Below, in pieces: positions 10,701-18,340 of a stretch of DNA of 64,000 bases. The stretch spans positions 124,001 through 188,000 of the forward strand of contig JAYPPR010000003.1 in assembly GCA_038131595.1 (NCBI GenBank), in the 5' to 3' direction. The notes under the pieces were generated by a model. It had not been told where the DNA came from, made no database searches, and saw only the letters and a program-made list of their open reading frames with translations. The stretch's first letter is position 1, and each line of letters opens with the position of its first letter. The stretch is from UBA9926 sp038131595 (GTDB taxonomy: Bacteria > Pseudomonadota > Gammaproteobacteria > Pseudomonadales > Azotimanducaceae). Both the position numbers and the translations under genes were made by a program.

Positions 10701-10910
10701 GAGGTCCCATAGGAAATGGGCGGGCAACGTTAGATTGAGGTTTGCAGCAATACCTAGACGTTCCGCAATGCCCCGTTTTAACCACTGTCCTACTCCAAGG
10801 CTCTGAACAAGGATGGTTTCTGGTTCGAAGCCATCAATGGGAGAGCGAATATCTTCACACAGGCGCGTCGCGAGCGAATTTAGATCATTTGATTGAACGA
10901 GCGTTAGCAT
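7767..10910 (-). CDS. recC: Exodeoxyribonuclease V gamma subunit RecC
   Basis: RecC recognises Chi and splits the strands in RecBCD. 1047 residues, close to family size. The N-terminus (VQSLGVGQWLKRGIAERLGI) is the typical RecC opening, and the helicase-like domain includes LFGLSTLAP and VMILGLDHDAFPR, both recurrent in RecC. First gene of the operon; the next start overlaps its stop. The upstream promoter must lie in the 383-base gap to the divergent P450 gene. Confidence 0.93.
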   Translation of the reverse strand: MLTLVQSNDLNSLATRLCEDIRSPIDGFEPETILVQSLGVGQWLKRGIAERLGIAANLNLTLPAHFLWDLYQSQTADNFSEPLDRDALAVRTFKVLDTIESPIIRDYLANAPKSQSTQYSLAQQIGSVFENYLLYRPEWILAWQNGEQPVDHADADWQAKLWRTLAERDPLLAGNHRAILHQRLLQSLINHSTDDPLPSRISLFGLSTLAPMQLEVFEAMSRLVPVALYFLNPCEQYWGDLLSMREQERQKLDALNQGVDPDLLYLDAGHPLLTAWGRLGQEFHERLTLGGSDATIEMFDRPTADTTLSWLKRSLVDAIPQLESPSDTHRNVDDSVQLNICHSRLRECEVLLDALYQRIERDPNTLDQTIVLAPNIDDYVPHIEAVFGDKLPFTIVDQASTAHSSIIPIFLQLLRLPSSRLALSEVLAVLHNPSVQRRFNLAPADVTLIERWLEESSVQFEWDGQSKASLWNLPATDQFTWSFGLDRMIAGYLSGAEGELISDCAAINIPSHETETFEKLLSFVAGIKRIRAQFSVPASTSEWVDRLYRLLDEWFDIEAPDTLAQQTIQQTIDQWARLLTEAAFDDAIAQDWISAWFKEKLEESRGLMHSQQNGITFAALAPLSGIPFRHVMILGLDHDAFPRIRKRPSFDLLEQTPRRLGDRSMPDDDRYLFLQAVNAAKDSLYLSYLGRDVRDNSRFPPSLVISELTHFLSSYGWALTAVEHPLQPFSDRYRSGELVTYRSDWFNEPLAHHAEADPIQTRETATISGESLIQFAQHSAKYFFDDQLDASLQIYDHIHPESEPFDLDALDRFQVIDRSLEALLDGVELSTLTKLLIKQGMAIEGEWGERQLSNLLSTAQQMTDTLLAQSRKPFPIEYKVDRVTVSMICPNIGEKDHLYARAGRWSIKQTMRPWIAHLLLNAAGQPRQASLVGATASGIETKTLAAMGQRDAHNALASLVSLYQSSSTAPIFFPIESAWSYLRARHKGEGREGALAQARTKWANVAAFEEQTDPYWVRLDGDLDQIPQIAEQLEPFFKPLLDRWDAK

Positions 10911-11293
10911 GTCGTTATTCGCGTTTTATTGTTAGCTGCCTTTGGAAGCATCAGTATAGCTTTCAGGGCCAGCGCTCAGTAGGCCCCTAGACAGAGGTCT
11001 CTGCGATCCAGGGCGAAAGGCTAGGCTCGGGCGACGGTAGCCGGCCCAGGACCAGGCGTGCAACTAATATTGCGGTACACTACAGACACCTAGATGCTTA
11101 GCGATGGTTGGCACAATGGCTATGCACTATGGCTATCGCGAAAAAAGCTGTCGCAATAAAAAGCTATTGCCATAAAAAGCTATCGCCATAAAAGCGCGAA
11201 TCACGGAGGAAGCGCACTGCTCGCCGCCTAGTGACCGGTACGCGCCACGGTCGATGGAAATCCACCACCCACATGCATTGTTGAGGGCATTTT
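10911..11293. other. Divergent intergenic region between recC and the CYP153 gene
   Basis: This 383-base gap should contain start signals for both recC (left) and the P450 (right). I see no convincing sigma70 pair. The right half holds a short degenerate tandem repeat (separate entry). A GAGGG ribosome-binding site at ~11283-11287 precedes the P450 ATG by six bases. No gene-like ORF is apparent. Confidence 0.5.
11115..11198. repeat. Degenerate tandem repeat with AAAAAGCTAT core
   Basis: Consecutive units AAAAAGCTATTGCCAT (11158-11173) and AAAAAGCTATCGCCAT (11174-11189) differ by one base. They are preceded by a related 17-base unit (11141-11157), followed by a partial one, and flanked on the left by two copies of ATGGCTAT. 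The period is 16-17 bases. Function unknown; it lies ~100 bases before the P450 start. Confidence 0.7.
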
Positions 11294-12583
11294 ATGAATA
11301 TGAATTCGGCCATAGTTCACCCTTACGATATTGAATTGGAGCACCTCAATGTCGCGGATCCCGCGATCTTTGAGGCGGGGCAGGAAGAAGCCTATTTCAG
11401 GCGATTAAGGGATGAGGCGCCGCTGCATTATTGCCAAGAGAGTGCCTTTGGGCCTTATTGGTCAGTGACGCGGTATGCGGACATTATGGCGGTGGATACC
11501 GATCATGCGCGTTTTTCCTCAGCAGGGGGGATTACCATTGGCGGTGCGGGGGGTACCCCGATGCCCCCCAAGACAGAATCAGAGCAACAAGGCCCGGAGT
11601 CCCGTCCACAATTCGATGGTTTTGGTATGTTCATTGCCATGGATCCGCCAAAGCATGACGTGCAGCGAGCGACAGTCGCCAGTGTCGTTGCGCCAAGGAA
11701 TCTAGCAGTGCTCGAAGGGCTTATTCGTGAACGCGCGGGCTCGATTTTAGACAGTCTCCCTTTGGATGAATCGTTTGATTGGGTGGATCGTGTGTCTGTC
11801 GAGCTGACAACCCAGATGTTGGCGACGCTGTTTGATTTTCCATTTGAGGATCGCCGTAAACTGACAAGGTGGAGCGATGTCGCTACGACCCCGCCTGGTA
11901 TGGGATTAACGGAAACTCAGGAACAGCGCCGTGCAGAATTAATTGAGTGCCTCGAATATTTCACTAAGTTGTGGGAGGAGCGCCAGCAATCAGCACCCGC
12001 TAATGATCTGATCTCGATGCTCGCTCATGGAGAGTCCACCAAGCACATGGCGCCCATGGAATTCCTGGGTAATTTGCTGCTGCTGATTGTCGGTGGCAAT
12101 GACACGACCCGAAACTCGATTTCTGGTGGTGTGCTAGCCATGAATGAGTATCCCGGGGAACTCGACAAGGTAAAAGCCGCGCCGCAACTGATTCCTAATA
12201 TGGTGTCAGAGATCATCCGTTGGCAAACGCCACTCGCCCACATGCGGCGAACAGCGACTGAGTCAGTAGAAATGCATGGGCAGCAGATTGCGGCTGGCGA
12301 CAAGGTCGTGATGTGGTACGTCTCAGGAAATCGTGACCCACGGGTGATTGAGCAGGCCCACCAGTTCAAAATTGATCGACCTAGAGCGAGACAACATCTC
12401 GCGTTTGGGTATGGTATTCACCGGTGCATGGGTAACCGCCTCGCAGAGATGCAACTGCGTGTGCTGTGGGAGGAAATGTTGAAGCGGTTCGAGTTTGTTG
12501 AGGTCGTAGCAACCCCAGAGCGTTCCTACTCCACGTTTATCCGTGGCTTCAAACGGCTTGAAGTTAGATTACACCCTCGCTAG
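11294..12583 (+). CDS. Cytochrome P450, CYP153-like alkane/fatty-acid terminal hydroxylase
   Basis: Soluble P450 of 429 residues. The I-helix is GGNDTTRNS (~266-274), the K-helix EXXR appears as EIIRW (~305), and the heme loop is FGYGIHRCMG with the axial Cys near residue 378. Stretches such as TPLAHMRRTA, VMWYVSGNRD and GNRLAEMQLRVLWEE match my recollection of the CYP153A family, which hydroxylates the terminal carbon of medium-chain alkanes or fatty acids. Such enzymes need a ferredoxin and a ferredoxin reductase; neither is adjacent, so partners must be encoded elsewhere. A GAGGG site precedes the ATG. Substrate assignment is inference. Confidence 0.87.
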   Translation: MNMNSAIVHPYDIELEHLNVADPAIFEAGQEEAYFRRLRDEAPLHYCQESAFGPYWSVTRYADIMAVDTDHARFSSAGGITIGGAGGTPMPPKTESEQQGPESRPQFDGFGMFIAMDPPKHDVQRATVASVVAPRNLAVLEGLIRERAGSILDSLPLDESFDWVDRVSVELTTQMLATLFDFPFEDRRKLTRWSDVATTPPGMGLTETQEQRRAELIECLEYFTKLWEERQQSAPANDLISMLAHGESTKHMAPMEFLGNLLLLIVGGNDTTRNSISGGVLAMNEYPGELDKVKAAPQLIPNMVSEIIRWQTPLAHMRRTATESVEMHGQQIAAGDKVVMWYVSGNRDPRVIEQAHQFKIDRPRARQHLAFGYGIHRCMGNRLAEMQLRVLWEEMLKRFEFVEVVATPERSYSTFIRGFKRLEVRLHPR

Positions 12584-12664
12584 CCACTGAACCGAAGAGC
12601 CAATGCAAGAGGAAGGGTCGAAGAAGGTCATGGTGCTGGCGAGTAGCTTGACACGCGAGGTCCC

Positions 12665-13087
12665 ATGATCGCTCCAATCATTACTCCTTGGGTCAGCCTC
12701 GCCCAACTCGATTCCGTTGCTGAGGGTGTCTTTGATGAGGCGATTCGACAGGATGAGGCGAGGGCCTTCCTGAAAGATCCTAGCCATATCATGATGTTAG
12801 CCATGGAAGACGAACTGGTGGTCGGCATGGCAAGTGGTGTGGTGATTCGGCATCCGGATAAATTGCGAGAACTCTGGATTAATGAAGTGGGAGTGGCGGA
12901 TCGTGCACGAGGCAACGGACTTGCTCAACGATTGATGCAGGGTTTGTTTGATTGGTCCGTTGGGCGAGACATTCGCACAGCCTGGCTCCTTATGGATCCA
13001 GATAATGAGGCGGCGGCCAGGAGTTATGCGAAGGTGGAACCCGCCGCGCGTTCAGCGCCCGCCCTTATGCTGGAGTGGTCGTTATAG
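12665..13087 (+). CDS. GNAT-family N-acetyltransferase
   Basis: 140 residues. The central strand and acetyl-CoA loop are recognisable: NEVGVADRARGNGLAQRLM contains the R-x-x-G-x-G pyrophosphate-binding signature (~77-95). The remaining length fits a single GNAT fold. The acceptor (protein, antibiotic or small amine) cannot be predicted. It sits 81 bases after the P450 gene on the same strand and may share its transcript. Confidence 0.75.
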   Translation: MIAPIITPWVSLAQLDSVAEGVFDEAIRQDEARAFLKDPSHIMMLAMEDELVVGMASGVVIRHPDKLRELWINEVGVADRARGNGLAQRLMQGLFDWSVGRDIRTAWLLMDPDNEAAARSYAKVEPAARSAPALMLEWSL

Positions 13088-13201
13088 CGAGAGGCGGTAG
13101 GCAAGCATAGGGTCTTGCAATGCGATGAACAAAAGGTCCTCTAGCGCGCGAGACAAAAGAGCGATGCAGGCGCGTCATGAAAACGAGCCGGATGGGCAGA
13201 A

Positions 13202-13228
13202 TGGACAGCGTGGACAGCGTGGACAGGA
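13202..13228. repeat. Three tandem 9-base repeats
   Basis: Three head-to-tail copies of TGGACAGCG, the last ending GGA. The final copy merges into the AGGAG used as ribosome-binding site for the start chosen at 13239. This makes it more likely that the DNA upstream of 13239 is a leader rather than coding. Confidence 0.75.
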
Positions 13229-13238
13229 GCAGATGTGG

Positions 13239-14621
13239 ATGCAGTTAATTAAGCAGCTTTGGCGCAAGATCAATCAGGGGCGCAAAACCGATCAGGGGCA
13301 CATGAGCGGCTCGCAAACCGCTAGCGCACCATTCATGGGTTTATTCGTGCTCGCCTTTTGTTTTGCAATGCCAGTTTCCGCCGATCTCTCGCAGGTTGAA
13401 TCACGAATTGCTGAAATCGCAAAACAACAAAAGGATCCCGCGGTTGCCCTGCTAGAGGAAGTGGTGAATATCAATAGCGGTACGATGAATCTTGCCGGAG
13501 TCAAAGCGGTGGGCAAGGTGTTTCAGCGGGAGCTGGACGCACTTGGGTTTGACACGGTGTGGCACGATATGAGCGCCGTGAATCGATCGGGCCATCTGTT
13601 CGCAACCATTGGATCGGGCAACGTCTGTCAATTATTGATCGGACACCTAGATACCGTTTTCGAACCATCAAGCGCCTTTCAGCAGTTTCGTCGCACAGGC
13701 GATGAGGCAATCGGCCCCGGAGTGAACGACATGAAGGGGGGCGATGTGGTCATGGTCTATGCACTGAAAGCGCTGAAAGAGGCTGGGGTGCTCGATCAGG
13801 GCAAGTACATCGTGGCGCTTATCGGTGATGAGGAAAAGTCGGGATCACCAAAGTCGATCTCACGTCATCATTTAATAGAGGCAGCAAAGCAGTGCGACAT
13901 TGCTCTTGGTTTTGAAATTGCGACGAGTCTTGATGCTGCAACCATCGCCAGACGAGGATCCAGCGGTTGGATGCTGAAGGTTGAGGGACAACAGGCGCAT
14001 TCATCACTCATTTTTAGTGAAGCTGTTGGTAGTGGTGCGATTTTTGAGGCCGCGAGAATCTTGGCGGCTTTTCACGAAACCCTCGTCGGCGAGCCCTATC
14101 TCAGTTTCAATCCTGGCGTCATTCTCGGAGGTACGGCCGTTCAATATGATCCGTCGCAAAACAAAGGTGATACCTTCGGCAAAACCAATGTCGTTGCGGG
14201 CCAAGTCGTGGTCCATGGCGGGCTTCGGACCCTCTCGAAGGAGCAAGAGCAATCCGCTCGGCAGCGGATGAGTGCCATTGTAGCGAGTCATTCCCTGCCT
14301 AAAACCAAAGCAACGATCACGTTTACGGACGGATATCCGCCTATGGCGCCCACCCCAGGTAACGAAGCGTTACTCCAAGTCTTGAGTGAAGTCAGCGAGG
14401 ACTTGGGGTACGGACCAGTCAATGCTTTTGATCCTGGCAAGCGCGGCGCTGCCGATGTGTCTTTCGTGGCGGATTACGTCGATGCCATTGACGGCATTGG
14501 CGCCGAAGGGACAGGCGCTCACTCGACAGAGGAGCGGATCGATTTATCGACGCTGCCGATGCTAATCGAACGCGCCGCCGTCTTGATGTACCGGTTGTCG
14601 AGAAAAGATAGTCTGCGCTGA
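13239..14621 (+). CDS. Exported M20-family metallopeptidase (carboxypeptidase G2/glutamate carboxypeptidase-like)
   Basis: Zinc amidohydrolase/carboxypeptidase. Metal and catalytic motifs are visible in order: GHLDTV (His-x-Asp), GVNDMKGG (bridging Asp), GDEEKSG (catalytic Glu-Glu) and the C-terminal GTGAHSTEE (His ligand). A Sec-type signal (FMGLFVLAFCFAMPVSA) precedes the catalytic domain, so the product is probably periplasmic or secreted. The start is uncertain: ATG 13239 has AGGAG nine bases upstream; in-frame ATGs at 13125, 13233 and 13302 are alternatives, and 13302 gives the most conventional signal peptide. The family removes C-terminal glutamate or cleaves related amides. A CPG2-like assignment rests on motif spacing only. 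Confidence 0.82.
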   Translation: MQLIKQLWRKINQGRKTDQGHMSGSQTASAPFMGLFVLAFCFAMPVSADLSQVESRIAEIAKQQKDPAVALLEEVVNINSGTMNLAGVKAVGKVFQRELDALGFDTVWHDMSAVNRSGHLFATIGSGNVCQLLIGHLDTVFEPSSAFQQFRRTGDEAIGPGVNDMKGGDVVMVYALKALKEAGVLDQGKYIVALIGDEEKSGSPKSISRHHLIEAAKQCDIALGFEIATSLDAATIARRGSSGWMLKVEGQQAHSSLIFSEAVGSGAIFEAARILAAFHETLVGEPYLSFNPGVILGGTAVQYDPSQNKGDTFGKTNVVAGQVVVHGGLRTLSKEQEQSARQRMSAIVASHSLPKTKATITFTDGYPPMAPTPGNEALLQVLSEVSEDLGYGPVNAFDPGKRGAADVSFVADYVDAIDGIGAEGTGAHSTEERIDLSTLPMLIERAAVLMYRLSRKDSLR

Positions 14622-14879
14622 TGTTTCCCCTGCTCGCCGGGGGAGCTTAAGCCGTTTATTCGTGCATGGCGCCAAGAGAAGCTTGCTTTAGACGCTAAAC
14701 GTTACCCTAGACGCGCCAATCCAAGAATCCACGTAACGACCCTTCCAACCGCCATTCATTTCTATGCGCGATGGGGATTGGATCGAGCTGCTTAGCGCAG
14801 GTAGACGGGGAAAGGGCCCTAGAACGAGCCAGATCCAAAAATCGTCTGATGCAAAGTGGACGTCTGACGACCCTTCGTG

Positions 14880-15752
14880 CTATTCCCCAAGCGCCTCCAG
14901 CGCTTGAAGCACAAAAGGACTCGGCTCGACCGCAGCGTAGGATGCCCGCAAGGGAGATACCGTAATAAAGCCCGCTTGCAGGGCAGCCCTATCCTCGCTG
15001 GGTGTTGCTTCGCTGCTGGGTGCATCACCCGCTAACGCGTAGTTCGCCCGCCACTCCCCACTCGCCGTTTGGGTATAGCCACGACCAATGATGGAAGTTG
15101 GGGACAGCGAGGTAGTTAAAACCCCTTTGGGACGATCGATGGAAGGATAATTGACGTTGATCAACATTGCTTTGTCTTCTAGCGGTAGATCGCGCAATTG
15201 CTTCGCGAGGAAGGCAGCAGCCTTGGGCATGGCTTTTAGCGTGGACGGGAATGCTTCGCCCGCCTCTTTGAAGTCGATGGAGGCTGATATCGCGATGGCC
15301 GGTATACCGAGTCGTACCGCAGTGGTTGCCGCGCCCACCGTGCCCGAAATCATGACATCGGCACCCACGTTCTGGCCGAAATTGATACCCGAGATCACCA
15401 AGTCTGGTGGTTGATCAGCCATTAACTGACCGAGACCGAAGCGAACTGCGTCTGCTGGGCGCCCCTCAACACTCCACACGTTAAGCCCGTGATCCGTAAC
15501 GGTGATGCCATCCGGTGAAATACTCGCTGAGCTACCGCTTTGGTTTTCGGCGGGCGCCACCATAAACACTTCGTGACCTTGATCGAGCAGCGCTTGACGC
15601 ATCGCCCTGATCCCCGGCGACAAATAACCATCATCATTGGTCAACAGGATCGTCAGCGCGTTTTCCGAGGCGAAAGCCGGAGCAATGGATGCGAGGGAGA
15701 TAAAAAAGGCAGTTATCAGTCGGTATCGACGGGTCAAGGATTTGTCAGTCAT
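14880..15752 (-). CDS. surE: SurE-family 5'/3'-nucleotidase with signal peptide
   Basis: SurE dephosphorylates nucleoside monophosphates. The N-terminal TNDDGY motif (Asp40-Asp41) and the downstream ISGINFGQNVGADVMISGTV block are hallmarks. Unlike the usual SurE it begins with a basic, then hydrophobic leader (RRYRLITAFFISLASIAPAFAS), a Sec signal ending A-F-A, so it is probably periplasmic. The ATG at 15752 is chosen because it starts directly before this leader and leaves 59 bases to the divergent hydratase start. The usual SurE neighbours (pcm, truD, nlpD) are absent, which also argues for a scavenging paralogue rather than the housekeeping gene. Confidence 0.88.
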   Translation of the reverse strand: MTDKSLTRRYRLITAFFISLASIAPAFASENALTILLTNDDGYLSPGIRAMRQALLDQGHEVFMVAPAENQSGSSASISPDGITVTDHGLNVWSVEGRPADAVRFGLGQLMADQPPDLVISGINFGQNVGADVMISGTVGAATTAVRLGIPAIAISASIDFKEAGEAFPSTLKAMPKAAAFLAKQLRDLPLEDKAMLINVNYPSIDRPKGVLTTSLSPTSIIGRGYTQTASGEWRANYALAGDAPSSEATPSEDRAALQAGFITVSPLRASYAAVEPSPFVLQALEALGE

Positions 15753-15811
15753 TCGCTTGTCTCGATGAAGGGGTCGTCGCATGATGATAGCAATAACAAA
15801 AGGGGATGAGC

Positions 15812-16651
15812 ATGAACGAATACCAAACGCTGGATATCGCAAACGATAGGGGAGTGTGTCATGTGACCATTAGCAATCCTCCGGTCAACGTGATGACCAC
15901 CGCGCTGTATCAGGACTTGGTTGCGGTGACAGAGGAGCTCGCATCCGATGATTCGATCAAAGTGGTCGTGTTTCAAAGTGCGGATCCTGATTTTTTTATC
16001 GCCCACTTTGACGTGAGTTTGATTCTGACTTTCCCGGCAGAGGGCGAGGCGGAGCGTGCGGAAAAACTGTCGCCCTTTCACCAAATGTGTGAGCGGGTAC
16101 GAACCATGCCAAAAGCGACGATTGTGAAAATGGCCGGGCGTGCCGGCGGTGGTGGCAATGAATTCGCTGCCTCTTGCGATATGCGTTTTGGAGTGCAGGG
16201 GAAAACGATCATTAATCAAATGGAGGTGCCGCTTGGCATCTTGCCAGGGGGGTCTGGAACGCAGCGGTTACCGCGATTAGTGGGCCGTGGACGGGCCATG
16301 GAGATTTGTCTCGCGGGTGACGACATTGATGCTGAAACCTGCGAGCGGTGGGGCTATTTGAATCGGATCTTTGATTGTGCGGAATCCATGAGCGATCACG
16401 TTGACGCGCTTGCCAGACGCATCGCGGGCTGGCCGAGCGAAGCGATCGCGCTTTGTAAGGCATCGATTAACAACGCGGAATTACCTATCGAAGAGGGGCT
16501 CCTGGAAGAGGCCTACTTATTTCAGCAAACGCTTCGCACAGAGGGTGCACAGCGCAATATGCGCCGTGCGCTTGAAGTGGGTTTGCAAACCCGTGAAGGT
16601 GAGTCGCGGATGGGTCAACTAGCGCTCGACTTTATCGAAGCTACTGATTGA
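15812..16651 (+). CDS. Enoyl-CoA hydratase/isomerase family protein
   Basis: Crotonase-fold enzyme of 279 residues acting on acyl-CoA thioesters, probably in beta-oxidation or a side pathway. VTISNPPVNVMT opens the fold. The oxyanion-hole glycines lie in GRAGGGGNEFAASCDMRFG and the second active-site region is LGILPGGSGTQRLPRLVG. ATG 15812 is preferred over ATG 15806 because AAGGGG lies six bases before it. An HFD triplet stands where many hydratases have GxD, so hydratase versus isomerase activity is open. Followed after 10 bases by an alpha/beta hydrolase, suggesting an operon. Confidence 0.85.
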   Translation: MNEYQTLDIANDRGVCHVTISNPPVNVMTTALYQDLVAVTEELASDDSIKVVVFQSADPDFFIAHFDVSLILTFPAEGEAERAEKLSPFHQMCERVRTMPKATIVKMAGRAGGGGNEFAASCDMRFGVQGKTIINQMEVPLGILPGGSGTQRLPRLVGRGRAMEICLAGDDIDAETCERWGYLNRIFDCAESMSDHVDALARRIAGWPSEAIALCKASINNAELPIEEGLLEEAYLFQQTLRTEGAQRNMRRALEVGLQTREGESRMGQLALDFIEATD

Positions 16652-16661
16652 GCATCCCGTC

Positions 16662-17531
16662 ATGCGGTTTGAAACAGGTGTCGAATTAGTGGATTTGCTC
16701 CTCAATCGGGCGAGCAGTGTGAGTGACGCGTTTGATGTCGCGGACGGCACCGGCACGTTGCATCTGAGGCACTGGAAGGGTCCCGTCTCGGCGCCCAGGG
16801 TGCTCTTGCTCCACGGGGGATCTGGGTCTTGGCTCCACTGGATCCGTAATGTGGAAGCCTTATCAAAGCGCTATGATATTTGGACGTTGGATTTGCCAGC
16901 GCTTGGCTGGTCTTCCGATCAAGAACGGCCCTACGATGTCGAGCTTGCTATTCGCAGGATTGAAAACGTCCTAGGTGAGGATGCAAAGCTTCGAGAGGTT
17001 CATCTCGTTGCCTTTTCGTGGGGTTGTGTTGCAGCGACGCTCCTCGCGGCTCGCCACCCTGACTGGGTGCGATCGGTTTGTTTGATAGGGCCAGCGTCCC
17101 TAGGCGTTCGGCCGAGGCCTGCGGAGCGTGTGAGACTGATCCGAAGGACCAAAGCGATGACCCGCCAGGCAGTCTTGGACGCACAACGTCATAATCTCAG
17201 GCAACTGATGATCTCTCGGGATGATCGAATTGATCAATGCGCGTTGCACGTGCATGAGATCAACCACCAACTCGCACGCTTTGATAGTGCGCAGTACTAT
17301 GCGAGCGCGCTTGTCATTGACCACATTGGCGCACTGCATTGCCCGCTAACGGTGCTGTACGGGGATGCCGATGCTCCCGCGTTACCTGATATTCCGGGTA
17401 TTGGTGATGACATGATTGCTCGCAATCCTGGCACACGGTTTAAAGTGATCAGTGATTGTGGGCACTGGCTCCAGTACGAGCAGCCTGACCTGTTTCATCA
17501 TGAACTTGGCGAGCACCTTAGCTCGTTTTAA
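16662..17531 (+). CDS. Alpha/beta hydrolase
   Basis: 289 residues with the canonical alpha/beta-hydrolase layout: oxyanion loop LLLHGGSGSW, strand and turn LDLPALGWSSD, nucleophile elbow AFSWGC (Ser in S-W-G, about residue 122), acid region LYGDADAP, and catalytic His in SDCGHWLQYEQP. Substrate unknown. The tight spacing to the enoyl-CoA hydratase suggests co-transcription and possible action on an ester or thioester in the same route. Confidence 0.85.
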   Translation: MRFETGVELVDLLLNRASSVSDAFDVADGTGTLHLRHWKGPVSAPRVLLLHGGSGSWLHWIRNVEALSKRYDIWTLDLPALGWSSDQERPYDVELAIRRIENVLGEDAKLREVHLVAFSWGCVAATLLAARHPDWVRSVCLIGPASLGVRPRPAERVRLIRRTKAMTRQAVLDAQRHNLRQLMISRDDRIDQCALHVHEINHQLARFDSAQYYASALVIDHIGALHCPLTVLYGDADAPALPDIPGIGDDMIARNPGTRFKVISDCGHWLQYEQPDLFHHELGEHLSSF

Positions 17532-17583
17532 CGCGGCTAGTTCACCGATTTTGAGATTTGCTGCAAGGCAAGAAGGGTAGCGA

Positions 17584-18315
17584 TTAGTAATCCAAATCCG
17601 AGTGTTCGAATGTAAAGCCTCCAGGTTGCATCAAAAGACGATGTCGGCTACCCGGCGCATTTGGATCCATCGACTCATAACCCGCATCCCCGCTCCAGAG
17701 CGCGATCCGCGTGCCGTCTTCGTCTGTTGTAATGTGTGTCTCGTAGATTCTGACAGTTTGCTCGGTCAGTGTTTTCATGAGGGATGAAAGCGGGGCATGT
17801 CGACTTAATTGATAGAGCGTCACCCAAGTCGGCGGTGCTAGATCGATCTCGCCCGCTGCGTGGCGCTCGAGTGCTTGCGAGGGTGACATCCAAGCGTGTC
17901 CCTGTATTTCTTCCCCATCCACCTCAATACTTGTTTCGTTGGGCAACTGGCTCGCGAAAAAATACGTTGAATAACGCTTTGGCGTTCCAGGCGGTGGCGT
18001 CCAGTGCGCAAAATAGGCAAATGCGTCGGGGTCGACTGAAAGCTTTGTTTCTTCGAGTGTTTCGCGCGCCGCCGCGTGATACGCGGCCCCCAATTCGCTA
18101 TCCGTGCCTTCGTGATCCTCCGGGTCGATTCGTCCGCCAGGGAATACCCACATGCCGCCAAAGCTCACCTTAGACGTGCGGTGAAGCATTAACGTCTCGA
18201 TCCCAGTCTCGGATTCTCGTAACAGAACAACGGTCGCTGCGGGTATGGCGGGGGTTGAGGCACTGTCTCCGTGGGGGTTATCGCCGTAAATGTCGTTTCG
18301 GTGTTTGTCGTTCAC
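17584..18315 (-). CDS. NUDIX hydrolase (NUDT19/CoA pyrophosphatase-like)
   Basis: NUDIX-fold hydrolase. The signature is split: FPGGRIDPEDH, a spacer of about 18 residues, then AARETLEETKL supplying the RExxEE catalytic core. This longer insertion is typical of NUDT7/NUDT19-like acyl-CoA pyrophosphatases rather than MutT. The GTG at 18315 has GGAG ten bases upstream and begins after the sulfatase stop; an ATG at 18378 would overlap the sulfatase by 38 bases. Last gene of a minus-strand run from pgi. CoA-type substrates are inference from the insertion pattern. Confidence 0.8.
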   Translation of the reverse strand: MNDKHRNDIYGDNPHGDSASTPAIPAATVVLLRESETGIETLMLHRTSKVSFGGMWVFPGGRIDPEDHEGTDSELGAAYHAAARETLEETKLSVDPDAFAYFAHWTPPPGTPKRYSTYFFASQLPNETSIEVDGEEIQGHAWMSPSQALERHAAGEIDLAPPTWVTLYQLSRHAPLSSLMKTLTEQTVRIYETHITTDEDGTRIALWSGDAGYESMDPNAPGSRHRLLMQPGGFTFEHSDLDY

Positions 18316-18340
18316 GAGAATCGTTCTCCATACTCTAGGG

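Noticed and set aside
11115..11198. CRISPR array
   Set aside because: Units are 16-17 bases with no unique spacers and no cas genes are present.
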